The notes beneath the pieces were generated by a model. The model ran no database searches, was not told where the DNA came from, and was given only the letters and a program-made list of their open reading frames with translations. 64,000 bases of DNA from Shouchella hunanensis. GTDB lineage: Bacteria > Bacillota > Bacilli > Bacillales > Bacillaceae_D. Where the stretch lies: positions 3,088,001 to 3,152,000 of the forward strand of contig NZ_CP117834.1 in the NCBI RefSeq assembly GCF_028735875.1, read 5' to 3'. Positions 1 to 9,491 of the stretch are shown piece by piece. The position numbers and the translations under genes were made by a program. Position 1 is the first letter of the stretch, and each line of letters starts with the position of its first letter.

Positions 1-1
1 T

Positions 2-2587
2 GGCTTGGTTAAAGATTCTATTGGTCGTGCATTTGGTCGAATTGATACGATGGAACAATTCGAACGAGTCATGACGACAATGACAGGATCAAGTGAAAAG
101 GCAAACGAAGTCCTTGATACCACAAATGACATTGTAACTGGAACGGCCTATGGATTAGATGTGGCTGCATCAGCTGTACAGGGATTTGTGACAAGTAATA
201 TGGGTGTTGACAAAGCGACGGACTCTATAGCCGCGTGGGGAGATGCTGTTGCTTTTTACGGTGACGGTAGTAATGAATCCTTCGCTAGTGTTTCAACCGC
301 TTTATCTCAAATGTACGCCAAAGGTAAAGTACAGATGGACACAATGAATCGTTTGACCGAAGCGGGGATTCCGGCGATGCAAATTTACGCAGATGCTACT
401 GGTCAATCAGTTGAAGAAGTAGCGGATCAAATGAGTAAAGGTAAGTTAGATGCAGATAGTTTCATGAACGTTATGAATGACGCTTTAAAGAACGGAACTG
501 AAAACTTTGCTGGGATAGAAGGTGCCGCAAAAGAAGCGGGTGCATCATGGGGTGGTTCTTTTGACAACATGAGAGCAGCTATCGCGCGTGGAGTAACGAG
601 CATCATTCAAGGCATAGATGAAATGTTAGTTAGAAATGGTTTGCCTGATATGAGACAAATGGTTTCTGACTTCGGTAAAGCGTTTGAGGACGCTTTAAAG
701 TGGGTTGCTGGAAATATTCCGCCCGTTGTTGATGCAATTAAGCAGATGTATAACAACTTGAAACCTTGGTTGCCGATTTTAGGCTCTATAGCCTTGGCAG
801 TGGGCGCGGTGTTCACAGCCTATTCTACGTGGGTTTCTATAAAGAAAATAATTGACGCTGTAAAGAAGTCGCAACTAGCGTTAAATGTTGTTGCAATGTT
901 TAATCCATGGGGATTAATTGCTATGGCCGTGATTGCGGCGGCAGCGCTAATTTATATCTATTGGGAACCTATCTCAGCATTTTTCCAAGACCTTTGGAAC
1001 AAGATTAAGCTTTATTCAATGGTTGCATGGGAAGCTATTAAAAGCGTTTGGTCGGCGGCTGTGGATTGGTTTATTGGTGCATGGGAGTCCGTGAAATCAT
1101 TCTTTTCAGGTTTGTGGGATTGGTATAAGGAAGCCTTTAATAGTGTAGTAACTTTTTGGACAAACCTTATTACTGGTTTTATAGATTGGTATAAGAGTGC
1201 GTGGAATGCTGTCATTGATTTTTGGAAAGGTGTATGGGATACGATTGTTTCAATAGTCATGGCGATTGTCGAACCTTTAGTGGCAATAGCGGTGGCTATT
1301 TATAATGCGTTCATTGAGTTTATTTCTCCGCTACTCGAATTCTTTAGCGCAACATGGACAAACATTGTAGAAACAGCAAAAACCATTTGGGAATCCTTTA
1401 GCGAATGGATGTCCGCTTTCTGGGAAACAGTCAAAACCATTGCTGTTAACGCTTGGGAGATTCTTAAGAATGCAGTGTTAGGGGTTATTTTATTGTTCCT
1501 CGACCTAGTGACACTGGACTTTGAAAGCTTCTCAAGTCACCTGTCCCAAATCTGGAATAACATCAAACAAGCAGCTATGAACATTTGGAATGCGATCAAA
1601 GACTTCTTTGTTGCGACTGGTCAGTTTATATCTAGCACTATTCGTGCAGTGTGGGGTTCCATAAGGCAATTCCTAGTCGACTTATGGAATTACATTAAAG
1701 CAACGGCTACGAATACTTGGAACGCTATAACAACAGCCATAAGTGCTGCTATAAATTTAGCGAAAAGTATTATACAGAGCGTTTGGAACGCAATTAGAAC
1801 ATTTTTTACAGTGACGCTAGTCGCTATATGGAATAACATTCAACAAAAGTTTAATGACATGAGAAGTAGTATACAAACGGGTGTTAATAACGCTAGAAGC
1901 ACCATTCAGACCGTGTGGAATGCGATAAAATCGTTCTTCACAACTACGCTAGCAAACATATGGAACACAGTTAAGCAAAAGTTTGACGATATTAAAAACG
2001 CAATTAGAGAGCGTATGAACGATGCAAAGAACACCATACAAAACATTTGGAACACAGCGCAAAGATTTCTCGCTAACGTTAACCTTTTTTCAATCGGTAA
2101 GGACATCATTTCCGGGTTAATTCGAGGTATTGGAATCATGGCGAAAAAAGTATGGGACAAGGTTACTGAGATAACGGATGGTATTAAAGAGAAAATCACT
2201 GGTGCTCTCGGCATCTTCTCTCCGTCGCGTTGGATGCGGGATGAAGTCGGTGTCATGTTAATGCGCGGTTTTGGTATTGGTATCGACAAAGAAAAAAGCG
2301 CTACAATCGGAAAGATGGAAGAAGCTGCAGAGTGGATGAAACCGGAGTTACCAGAAGTGAGTGCCATTATGAACGATATAAAAGGGATAGCACGTACTTT
2401 AAACCCAAGTATACCTGTTCATCACACTGGCGGACTAAGCGCCTCAAGTTCCAACGCAGGTATGAATAGCGTTTACTCGCCCAATATTACGAACTACTTT
2501 ACGCCATCTGAATCAACCCCGGCGGAATCGGCAAGACAGCAGAAGAAACAACAAAAGCGGTTGGCGATGGAAATGGGGTTTAGCTAA
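2..2587 (+). CDS. Phage tail tape measure protein, C-terminal 861 residues (5' end outside window)
   Basis: The reading frame is open to the left edge, so the gene starts upstream of the window; the TTG at 5 is only the first in-frame start-like codon. The first ~170 residues match the tape-measure domain (segments such as TGTAYGLDVAASAVQGF and MNRLTEAGIPAMQIYA). Two hydrophobic segments follow near residues 260-325, then a long helical region with tryptophan-containing repeats of the type IWNxI/VWNAI (residues ~330-690). The C-terminus has the common GALGIFSPSRWM motif. Tape measure proteins set tail length and help DNA delivery in siphophages. The stop overlaps the start of the distal tail gene by one base (TAATG), indicating translational coupling. 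The family assignment is firm; the exact full length is unknown. Confidence 0.93.
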   Translation, partial: GLVKDSIGRAFGRIDTMEQFERVMTTMTGSSEKANEVLDTTNDIVTGTAYGLDVAASAVQGFVTSNMGVDKATDSIAAWGDAVAFYGDGSNESFASVSTALSQMYAKGKVQMDTMNRLTEAGIPAMQIYADATGQSVEEVADQMSKGKLDADSFMNVMNDALKNGTENFAGIEGAAKEAGASWGGSFDNMRAAIARGVTSIIQGIDEMLVRNGLPDMRQMVSDFGKAFEDALKWVAGNIPPVVDAIKQMYNNLKPWLPILGSIALAVGAVFTAYSTWVSIKKIIDAVKKSQLALNVVAMFNPWGLIAMAVIAAAALIYIYWEPISAFFQDLWNKIKLYSMVAWEAIKSVWSAAVDWFIGAWESVKSFFSGLWDWYKEAFNSVVTFWTNLITGFIDWYKSAWNAVIDFWKGVWDTIVSIVMAIVEPLVAIAVAIYNAFIEFISPLLEFFSATWTNIVETAKTIWESFSEWMSAFWETVKTIAVNAWEILKNAVLGVILLFLDLVTLDFESFSSHLSQIWNNIKQAAMNIWNAIKDFFVATGQFISSTIRAVWGSIRQFLVDLWNYIKATATNTWNAITTAISAAINLAKSIIQSVWNAIRTFFTVTLVAIWNNIQQKFNDMRSSIQTGVNNARSTIQTVWNAIKSFFTTTLANIWNTVKQKFDDIKNAIRERMNDAKNTIQNIWNTAQRFLANVNLFSIGKDIISGLIRGIGIMAKKVWDKVTEITDGIKEKITGALGIFSPSRWMRDEVGVMLMRGFGIGIDKEKSATIGKMEEAAEWMKPELPEVSAIMNDIKGIARTLNPSIPVHHTGGLSASSSNAGMNSVYSPNITNYFTPSESTPAESARQQKKQQKRLAMEMGFS

Positions 2588-3444
2588 TGTTTAAGTTGAA
2601 TTATGAAAATAGCAAAGGGCAGGTGGTCGAGTTTTATGCTCGGCCATACCGCCTTACTAGCTTTACAGGTTTAGGGGATACAGAGACAGAAATTCAGTCA
2701 CAAAAAACACCTTTCAAAGATGGGGCTGTATATATTGATTCTCTGCTTAATGATAAACAATTAGAAATAGGGTTAGTGATCGATGCTAGTGGTCAGGAAG
2801 ATCTTAACGCCAAACGCCGTTATCTCTCATCTGCATTTAATCCAAAGTTGGGTATGGGTACACTCCGCTATATTAGCGGTGCAGATATAAAAGAGATTTC
2901 GGTTGTACCAGAGAGCCTACCTTATTTTCCTGATGGTTCATCAAACCGAAAATCATTTTTTCAACGATCAACCATTACGTTAAGGGCTTTAAATCCTTAC
3001 TGGCGTGATCCAAATCAAACGAGCGTGCCATTAGTCGCTTACACAGGAAACTTCAAGCTACCATTCAGGCTTCCTTTTAAGCTAGGAATGTCAGGTGATT
3101 ATACAAGCTTATTCAACAGTGGGGACATGCCATCTGCGGTGAGGATTGATATACAAGGGCCTGTTAGTAATCCGCAAATTATCAACCGAACAAATGGCGA
3201 TTGGATGAGGATTAACCGATCTATAGCAGAAAATGAAATTCTGCATATTGATTGTACACCGGGAAGAAAACGCGTGGAGATTTATAGAGGAGGCACGGTA
3301 TTTAATGTGTTCGGAAGCCTTGACCCTGACTCGGATTGGTTAACGTTAGAGGTCGGCCATAACCGCATTGAACACATTGCAGATGCAGGAGACCTGTCTA
3401 GTTTAGTTGCAATCACATGGAATAACGAATATGTAGGCATTTGA
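2587..3444 (+). CDS. Distal tail protein (Dit, siphovirus tail component)
   Basis: This 285-residue protein lies directly after the tape measure gene and before the baseplate genes, the standard place of Dit. The N-terminal half (YARPYRLTSFTGLGDTETEIQ, then a KDGAVYIDSLLNDKQLEIGLVI segment) matches the Sipho_tail family. Family members form the hexameric hub that joins the tail tube to the baseplate. The start is ATG 2587, coupled to the upstream stop. A strong terminator begins within the last codons. The assignment rests on family pattern plus gene order. Confidence 0.88.
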   Translation: MFKLNYENSKGQVVEFYARPYRLTSFTGLGDTETEIQSQKTPFKDGAVYIDSLLNDKQLEIGLVIDASGQEDLNAKRRYLSSAFNPKLGMGTLRYISGADIKEISVVPESLPYFPDGSSNRKSFFQRSTITLRALNPYWRDPNQTSVPLVAYTGNFKLPFRLPFKLGMSGDYTSLFNSGDMPSAVRIDIQGPVSNPQIINRTNGDWMRINRSIAENEILHIDCTPGRKRVEIYRGGTVFNVFGSLDPDSDWLTLEVGHNRIEHIADAGDLSSLVAITWNNEYVGI

Positions 3445-3467
3445 ACTTTTGTTCAGATGCTTTTTTT
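3437..3467 (+). terminator. Rho-independent terminator after the Dit gene
   Basis: GCATTTGAAC, loop TTTT, GTTCAGATGC form a 10-bp stem (one G-U pair) followed by seven T. It overlaps the stop codon of the distal tail gene. It lies inside the tail operon, so it may only attenuate transcription into the downstream baseplate genes. Confidence 0.8.
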
Positions 3468-3484
3468 ATTGAAGGAGTGAGACT

Positions 3485-4459
3485 ATGGAGCGAATGTATT
3501 TTTTTGATAGCACCGAAACCGATGAACGTATCTATCAAGCTGCTGATTTTGCAAGATTTCACGCTCAAATCATTGGTAACGGTGTGTCAAACACTGAAAA
3601 CATGGCAGACTTAGCGGTTACGTCAAGGAGTAACATGGGTGTCGCATTGGGAACAGGATACATGTTTGCTAGAGGTTATATGTACGAGAACGACACGAGC
3701 TTAACCCTTACACATGCTATCGCAGACTCGCAGAATGACCGTATCGATAGGATCGTTATACGTTTTGACCTAAACCCTTCGGAACGTCGAATATATGCTT
3801 ATATTAAACGTGGTACACCAGCAAGCAACCCTGTTGCACCGGGGATGACTCGGAATGAGTATATCTTCGAAATGAGTGTAGCAAGAGTTCGAATCCCGGC
3901 GGGTAAGTCGTTCATTGAGCAGTCGCAAATTACAGATGAAAGACAAAATCAAAGTGTATGTGGGTATATCTTGCTTCATAACATCTATCGTGGGTTGTAT
4001 ATCAACGAAAAAGGCATGGTGACAATGCCGAATCAGTCATATGTAGAAATGTCTCACAATGTTAACTTAACGGTTGGCGGTCAATCCGGTTCCGGTTATG
4101 TTCAAACGAATGTACCGATTGTCCCAACGATTGACAAGCAAAGTGAAATCTCTGCACAGCAGTTCACGCCTAAAGCAGATGGGGTTTATCAATTTAATTT
4201 CCACGTTGCTTTTGAGGACTCGATGCGAACGACAGAAAAAATTGAGGCTTATTTAGTTATTAATGACCGAAATAACTTTGCTGATCGTGTCTACTTGTTC
4301 AACCGATCCGGTACTGGTTTCCAAGACATGCATTCATTTGGGTCAGGCATAAAACAATTAAATGCAGGTGACAAGGTACGCGTCGTAGTGGCTACGAGAG
4401 ATTTTGGCGGTAGCCGGGTTTCCCACTATAGACGATTAAGCATAACGAAAATCAGTTAA
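3485..4459 (+). CDS. Phage baseplate/receptor-binding-type structural protein
   Basis: This 324-residue protein lies between Dit and the large tail protein. Residues 1-155 (start MERMYFFDSTETDERIYQAADF, later DRIDRIVIRFDLNPSERRIYAYIKRG and EMSVARVRIPAG) have the pattern of the upper-baseplate/structural proteins of Gram-positive siphophages. The last ~110 residues read as a beta-sandwich: alternating hydrophobic strands (GVYQFNFHVAF, IEAYLVINDR, LNAGDKVRVVVATR) similar to C1q/TNF-like heads used for host binding. RBS GGAGTGAG precedes ATG 3485. The role as a host-recognition protein is inferred from architecture and position. Confidence 0.7.
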   Translation: MERMYFFDSTETDERIYQAADFARFHAQIIGNGVSNTENMADLAVTSRSNMGVALGTGYMFARGYMYENDTSLTLTHAIADSQNDRIDRIVIRFDLNPSERRIYAYIKRGTPASNPVAPGMTRNEYIFEMSVARVRIPAGKSFIEQSQITDERQNQSVCGYILLHNIYRGLYINEKGMVTMPNQSYVEMSHNVNLTVGGQSGSGYVQTNVPIVPTIDKQSEISAQQFTPKADGVYQFNFHVAFEDSMRTTEKIEAYLVINDRNNFADRVYLFNRSGTGFQDMHSFGSGIKQLNAGDKVRVVVATRDFGGSRVSHYRRLSITKIS

Positions 4460-4474
4460 GGGAGGATTGGAATT

Positions 4475-7400
4475 TTGAAGCCATCTATTAGAATTTACAA
4501 TCGATTCTTGGATTTGAAAGGCGAATTAGACAGTTACCAATCCCTCCAATTCGGTCGAAGTTTTCACGGTGTCGCAACTTTTGAATTGCACACGAATCGC
4601 TATATGCATGAATCACAAAAGATTGAAAAGGGCGACATTATAAGTCTTGATAAGACGGGGAAAAAAGCGGGCATCGTAGAAAGTAAAGAAATCTCTTTAG
4701 ATCAAAGTGGCAAGGTTGGAGAGAACTTTATTTTTAATGGAACTTCGCTGAATGGTCTAATGAATCGCCGACAGACGGTTCCACCAAGTCATACAGGCTA
4801 TGACCGAATTACAGCAAGTGCAGAAGAGGTTTTGAAACACTACGTCGAGCGGAACTTTATTAGTCCTGATGATCAACGTAGGTTTATGCCAAATCTTGAA
4901 ATTGCCCCTGTTTTAAACAGAGGCGAACGCATCGAATGGGAATCTCGATACAAGAATGTCGCTGATGAGCTTGAGAATATTTCGGTAAGATCCGGCTTAG
5001 GCTGGTATGTGTATGCTGACTTTCGCAATAAGAAATACATTTTTGATGTATTAGAAAGTTATGATTTAACACAGGGAAATCCAGAGGGATATAACCCTGT
5101 TTTTTTTAGTCCTGAATTTGAAACCGTCAAGTCTCAGGAATTTGTAGACAGTGACCAAGAGCTGAGAAACTTTGGTTATGTAGGCGGTGAAGGAGAGGGA
5201 GCTGAACGGAAGATTATCAGTGTGGGCAATGCTGTTGGTTGGGATCGTCGTGAATCATTTATAGACGCTAGGGACATAAACGGTAACGACGAAGAGGAGA
5301 ACTTAACAGAAGAGGAAGTTGAACAATTACTCATCCGCAGAGGTGAACAACGGCTTGGGGAAACGGTAACGATAAGAGCGCTCGAATCGGAAATACTTAC
5401 TCCTGGTGAAGACTCTCCTTTTAAATACCAACATGACTTTGATCTAGGTGATAAGGTCGATGTATTTAATAAGTCGTGGAATTTAAAAATGAGTGCGCCG
5501 ATAACCGGATTTCTTGAAGTCTATGAGGATTCAGGATTTAGAATTGACGCTACATTTGGACGTGCTGCACCTACACTCATACAAAAAGTTGATAACCGAC
5601 TTAAAAGGCTTGAAGGTGTAGAGCAACAAGAACTTCCGAGTCAGATAGCCGTTGAAAATAAGCAATATGTAGATAGAAGAATAAGTGCTGAGGAACAAGA
5701 AAGAATTAGACAAGCAGAAGAAAACTTTGAGCAATCAAAGCGTTTTACCGAAGAGTATGCTGAAAAAAGACGAGTCGAATCATCGGAACCTCCTTCTGAT
5801 CGATCAATTATATGGGTGGATACATCAGATCCTAAAAACGTTACGTGGAAGATTTTTAGCCAAGAATTAGGTGAATGGGTGACAGCTGGTCGAGGTCCGC
5901 AAGGATTGCCGGGTCCCGCTGGTCGAGATGGAACGTCTTTATATACATGGCTTAAGTATGCTGATGATAAGCAAGGAAACGGCATGGCAGACAGTCCAGA
6001 GGGAAAAGTGTATATGGGCTTATCATACAATAATGAAAGTCATGTAGAGAGTACGAATCCAAGAGATTATGAGTGGTCAAAGATCGAGGGTGAAAAGGGA
6101 GACACAGGTGTTTCGGGACCTCCGGGGGCAGACGGAGAGCCGAGGTTTACGTGGATTAAGTATGCCGATGATTCAAGAGGGAATGGGATGTCTGATAGTC
6201 CAGTTGGAAAAGAGTATATTGGATTATCCTATAATCAGCGTGAAGCCAGTGAGTCCAATAATCCAAACGATTACACTTGGTCACTCATTAAGGGAGATAA
6301 AGGAGATCGAGGCGAGAAGGGTGAAAAAGGCGACAGAGGTGCCCAAGGTATTCAAGGTCCTAAAGGAACAGACGGACAACCCACCTACACTTGGATTCGC
6401 TATGCTGATAACTCCAATGGTGGCGGAATGTCATCAACCCCTGCAAACAAAGAGTATATTGGATTGGCACCAAATAGAACAAATCCGAATCCTTCTAATA
6501 ATCCAGAGGATTATGTATGGGCAAAAATAAAAGGGGAAGAAGGTTCTAGGGGACAACAAGGGTTGCCGGGTCCTAAAGGAGCTGACGGTCAGCCAACCTA
6601 TACATGGATACGCTATGCCGACAATGTGAACGGTGGAGGAATGGCAAATTACCCGGACGGAAAACTTTATATAGGACTTGCTTATAACAAAAGTACTCCA
6701 AATGAGAGTAGTAACCCCGCTGATTACACGTGGGCGCTTATTAAAGGTGAAAAAGGAGAGAAAGGCGACCGGGGGTCTCAGGGTGTACAAGGTCCAAAAG
6801 GCGACAATGGACAACCTACGTATACTTGGATTCGCTACGCGGACACTGCAAGTGGTGGCGGTATGAGTGCGAGCCCAACGAATAAGACTTACATCGGTCT
6901 AGCTCCTAACAAAACGTCTCCTACTCCATCCAGTAATACAAGCGATTATACTTGGTCTCTAATAAAAGGAGAGCAAGGAGATCGAGGTCAGCAAGGTATT
7001 CAAGGCCCTAAAGGTTCTGACGGACAACCAACCTATACATGGGTGAAATACGCGGACACTGCAAGCGGTGGCGGCATGAGTAATTTTCCAGATGGTAAGG
7101 AGTACATTGGATTTGCTTACAATAAAAACACACCAATTGAATCGAACAATGCCAATGATTATAGTTGGGCGAAGATTAAAGGCGATAGGGGTGCTCAAGG
7201 AGACCGTGGTCCACAAGGTGGAAAGGGTGACAAAGGAGATCGAGGTGACAGGGGACCACAAGGACCAAACGTCGTTGACTTAAGTACAGTCTTTGGGACA
7301 GGGTGGTTTCGCGTTGAACATATCCAATCGTTAAATGGATTAAATGTAAATGACCAGTTTAAAGTTGATAATAGCGGAAATGTATCCCTTGGCGGTAATA

Positions 7401-8452
7401 ATATTCAAATTACTGCATCGGGTAGCAATGCTGGAATCAACATTCGTGAGGGTGCATTCACTGTTGAGGATCAATACTCAAACCAAAAGTATGACATTGC
7501 GCCAAAGAGTAATTTGCTATTAGATCATTCTTTTGAACTGATGCCTGTAAACGGAGCCTACAGCAACACAAATAATTGGTTTGAGATTATCACTTCGCCG
7601 CATTTACTAGGTTCGCAATGGCAAATAGTCGGTAGTCCGAAAGTTACGAGTACATTTTATCCGGTTGAAAAAAGAGCACAACCGATTTTCGGTAATAAGG
7701 GCGTGGCTGTAAGAAACGCAAACTATGTACGCCAATACCTGCAGCAAAGTATAGGTGTTGGTATTACCTATACATTAAGTGCTTTCTGGAAAAGGGTATG
7801 GAATGCGACGGGGGGAATTCCAAGAATCGAAGTTTGGCATGTGGGAAGCGATACGACTAGGAAAAGTCGATTGTTTGACCAACGTTTTCCAGCTGTCAGG
7901 TCAGATTATAACGTTAGAAGGGAATCTGTTACTTTCACAACACCATCAAATTATGTGTATGGAGACGCTTTAGAGATCATCTTCTCGGGCGGTGACAACA
8001 ATTGGGTACAGGTTGATGGGGCGCAGTTGGTCGAAGCGTCCATACCTTCTCTCTATAATCCAGAAGATTCGTTATGGGCGTCACTAGATGCTACTTACTG
8101 GACAATCAATAATATGCACCGTTTGTGGAGCGGAACAATTTACCCTACTAACACACAATCCGCTACACCCGTAAAACCTTTGAGGCTTTGTAGAAACGGT
8201 TGGGCGTTGGAATGGAGAGGGTACAACATCGGTGAAGGATGGCTAGATAGTGATTATAGTTATACCTACATTCCTAAAGCGATACTGAATGCAGTAGGAA
8301 ATAGTTATTGCGCTCATATAGCAAGGTACCGTACCACGGTTTATAAGTTTCTTTATATCAATGGTACAGACGGTACAAGTCTAACAGGACACCGGATCAA
8401 CAACGAGGGTGATAACAATAGATTAGCTTTAAATGCGATATATGAATGGTAA
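4475..8452 (+). CDS. Large tail protein: Gp37-like N-terminus plus collagen-like repeat stalk
   Basis: This 1325-residue protein starts with TTG 4475 behind GGAGG at 4461-4465. Residues 1-~370 resemble siphovirus ReqiPepy6 Gp37-like/tail-hub proteins (motifs GVATFELHTNRY and GIVESKEISLD). A charged, probably coiled-coil segment follows (~385-430). Residues ~470-930 alternate G-X-Y collagen-like stretches with six copies of a ~45-residue domain beginning YTWIRYAD and ending near DYTWSLIKG. Residues ~935-1325 are a distinct C-terminal region, including a lectin-like beta-rich segment (LLLDHSFELMP to VDGAQLVEAS) resembling carbohydrate-binding tail tips. It is probably a trimeric tail fibre or tip protein. 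Which part binds the receptor is inference. Confidence 0.8.
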   Translation: MKPSIRIYNRFLDLKGELDSYQSLQFGRSFHGVATFELHTNRYMHESQKIEKGDIISLDKTGKKAGIVESKEISLDQSGKVGENFIFNGTSLNGLMNRRQTVPPSHTGYDRITASAEEVLKHYVERNFISPDDQRRFMPNLEIAPVLNRGERIEWESRYKNVADELENISVRSGLGWYVYADFRNKKYIFDVLESYDLTQGNPEGYNPVFFSPEFETVKSQEFVDSDQELRNFGYVGGEGEGAERKIISVGNAVGWDRRESFIDARDINGNDEEENLTEEEVEQLLIRRGEQRLGETVTIRALESEILTPGEDSPFKYQHDFDLGDKVDVFNKSWNLKMSAPITGFLEVYEDSGFRIDATFGRAAPTLIQKVDNRLKRLEGVEQQELPSQIAVENKQYVDRRISAEEQERIRQAEENFEQSKRFTEEYAEKRRVESSEPPSDRSIIWVDTSDPKNVTWKIFSQELGEWVTAGRGPQGLPGPAGRDGTSLYTWLKYADDKQGNGMADSPEGKVYMGLSYNNESHVESTNPRDYEWSKIEGEKGDTGVSGPPGADGEPRFTWIKYADDSRGNGMSDSPVGKEYIGLSYNQREASESNNPNDYTWSLIKGDKGDRGEKGEKGDRGAQGIQGPKGTDGQPTYTWIRYADNSNGGGMSSTPANKEYIGLAPNRTNPNPSNNPEDYVWAKIKGEEGSRGQQGLPGPKGADGQPTYTWIRYADNVNGGGMANYPDGKLYIGLAYNKSTPNESSNPADYTWALIKGEKGEKGDRGSQGVQGPKGDNGQPTYTWIRYADTASGGGMSASPTNKTYIGLAPNKTSPTPSSNTSDYTWSLIKGEQGDRGQQGIQGPKGSDGQPTYTWVKYADTASGGGMSNFPDGKEYIGFAYNKNTPIESNNANDYSWAKIKGDRGAQGDRGPQGGKGDKGDRGDRGPQGPNVVDLSTVFGTGWFRVEHIQSLNGLNVNDQFKVDNSGNVSLGGNNIQITASGSNAGINIREGAFTVEDQYSNQKYDIAPKSNLLLDHSFELMPVNGAYSNTNNWFEIITSPHLLGSQWQIVGSPKVTSTFYPVEKRAQPIFGNKGVAVRNANYVRQYLQQSIGVGITYTLSAFWKRVWNATGGIPRIEVWHVGSDTTRKSRLFDQRFPAVRSDYNVRRESVTFTTPSNYVYGDALEIIFSGGDNNWVQVDGAQLVEASIPSLYNPEDSLWASLDATYWTINNMHRLWSGTIYPTNTQSATPVKPLRLCRNGWALEWRGYNIGEGWLDSDYSYTYIPKAILNAVGNSYCAHIARYRTTVYKFLYINGTDGTSLTGHRINNEGDNNRLALNAIYEW
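5928..7266 (+). repeat. Six-unit collagen/YTWIRYAD repeat array inside the tail protein
   Basis: Each unit is ~65-80 residues: a globular block (YTW-x-R/K-YAD, GGGM, YIGLAYN, DYTW) followed by a G-X-Y stretch such as GDRGAQGIQGPKG. Units begin near 5928, 6130, 6371, 6583, 6802 and 7018. The last collagen stretch is the longest and ends near 7266. Neighbouring units share long near-identical DNA, so the copy number may vary by recombination. Confidence 0.9.
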
Positions 8453-8466
8453 AAGGAGTGAGAGCA

Positions 8467-8748
8467 TTGCTTACAATTTATTTTAATATAGATGAAAAAG
8501 GTTACGTTGACGGTTATTCAACCACCGAATGTTATACGGAGTACAATATGAATGTTAATGAAAATCATGAGGTACTGAGTAACCCTTATATTTTCAAGCT
8601 AATAGATGGCGAACTCATAAAAGATGAAGAAAAACAAAAAGCCATCATAGAAGAGAGTGAAAAGCAGCGTAATCAACCTACGTTAGAAGAATTGAACGCA
8701 TTGGCAATCCTAGAGCTAGCGGAAAAGCTTGAAAGAGGTGAGGGCTAG
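8467..8748 (+). CDS. Small phage tail-region protein (XkdW-position)
   Basis: This is a 93-residue protein. An ATG lies at 8446 inside the previous gene, but the TTG at 8467 has a proper RBS (AAGGAG, 8453-8458), so TTG is preferred. The N-terminal half is a short beta-type segment (LTIYFNIDEKGYVDGY); the C-terminal half is acidic and helical (EEKQKAIIEESEKQRNQPTLEELNA). Small proteins of this build sit just before XkdX-like genes at the end of PBSX-type tail modules. Function is unknown. Its stop overlaps the next start by one base. Confidence 0.7.
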   Translation: MLTIYFNIDEKGYVDGYSTTECYTEYNMNVNENHEVLSNPYIFKLIDGELIKDEEKQKAIIEESEKQRNQPTLEELNALAILELAEKLERGEG

Positions 8749-8873
8749 TGGCTATGTTATACGCAAACCGCATTATCGCAGGTGTTTGGACATTTGATCG
8801 TGTGGCTGCAACGTGGAAAGAGGAAGTACGCGTTTTATTAATAGAATATGGTAGAAGCGATTTAATTACGTAA
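8748..8873 (+). CDS. XkdX-family-like small phage protein
   Basis: This 41-residue reading frame starts at GTG 8748, 7 bases after AGAGGTG; the alternative ATG 8754 is farther from the RBS. The pattern (YANRIIAGVWTFDRVAATWK, then VRVLLIEYGR) fits the very short XkdX-like proteins at the end of tail operons in Bacillus prophages. It is coupled to the preceding gene (TAGTG overlap) and followed at once by a terminator, which supports it being real despite its size. Confidence 0.65.
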   Translation: MAMLYANRIIAGVWTFDRVAATWKEEVRVLLIEYGRSDLIT

Positions 8874-8897
8874 AGCCCATAAAGGCTTTTTTATTTT
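8872..8897 (+). terminator. Terminator closing the tail operon
   Basis: AAAGCC and GGCTTT pair across a short loop and are followed by a T-rich run, starting at the stop codon of the XkdX-like gene. Confidence 0.65.
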
Positions 8898-8966
8898 GGA
8901 TAAAGGAGGGAGCATGTGGATTAATAGAAGCATTTAATCCAATATAATACATCTGATAAAAGTAAT

Positions 8967-8989
8967 ACCCCACACTTAGCGTGTGGGGT
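8967..8989 (-). terminator. Terminator of the minus-strand membrane protein gene
   Basis: ACCCCACAC and GTGTGGGGT form a perfect 9-bp stem with a 5-base loop. The loop holds the stop codon of the gene at 8976-9455, so the gene's last codons form one arm. Confidence 0.75.
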
Positions 8990-9455
8990 CAACATAACTT
9001 TCTAAATAACTTATAATTGAGATGTAAAGCATGCGATTACGTTCCTTGTGACTTTCCAAAAATAATATGATTAATGATATCAAAGCATAAAAAGCCGTAA
9101 CTATAAGAATGTGATTAAATAAAAAATCAAAAACCTGTAGATTATTATGATCTTCAATAGTCCCTTTATCTATAAGGCCTAATGATAAAGCAATTAAGAT
9201 AGCTAATATAGTTACTCCTATACCAAATAAAGATAACAATTCTGATACCCTACTTCTGTTTTTCTCAAGAAGTTGTTTGCAAATTGCAAGGGTCTCATGA
9301 TAATACTTTGGATTGCCAATCATAATATCTCTAACTAGCGAAGGGTTAGCGACAAGTTGATACTGTAGTTTTTTTAAAGCCTTTGCTTTTTTATCTGGAT
9401 TAGTTATATCTATAAATTTTTGTTTACTAATTTCAAAATAATTTTCTCTATTCAT
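8976..9455 (-). CDS. Unknown two-TM membrane protein (prophage moron)
   Basis: This 159-residue protein is encoded against the direction of the surrounding phage genes. Residues 1-70 are charged and helical (KKAKALKKLQYQLVANPS). Two hydrophobic segments lie near 76-94 (LFGIGVTILAILIALSLGL) and 111-132 (NHILIVTAFYALISLIILFL), and a short charged tail follows. RBS AGGAGGTTGAAATG fixes the start. It has its own terminator, and its position between tail and lysis modules is typical for lysogeny-expressed accessory genes. I do not recognise the family; superinfection exclusion or a small membrane effector are possibilities only. Confidence 0.75.
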   Translation of the reverse strand: MNRENYFEISKQKFIDITNPDKKAKALKKLQYQLVANPSLVRDIMIGNPKYYHETLAICKQLLEKNRSRVSELLSLFGIGVTILAILIALSLGLIDKGTIEDHNNLQVFDFLFNHILIVTAFYALISLIILFLESHKERNRMLYISIISYLESYVDPTR

Positions 9456-9491
9456 TTCAACCTCCTGTTTAAATGTATCGGCTTCTTTTTG

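Noticed and set aside
1906-2367. Minus-strand 153-codon frame in the tape measure gene
   Set aside because: Antisense to a clearly coding region with strong family similarity, no RBS.
6069-6530. Plus-strand 153-codon frame in the collagen-type tail gene
   Set aside because: Alternative frame of a repeat-rich coding region; recurs in several units (6069, 6678, 7092), as expected for a shadow.
8913-8936. ATG behind AAGGAGGGAGC giving a 7-codon frame
   Set aside because: Too short to support as a gene, although the RBS is good; might be a trace of a deleted gene.
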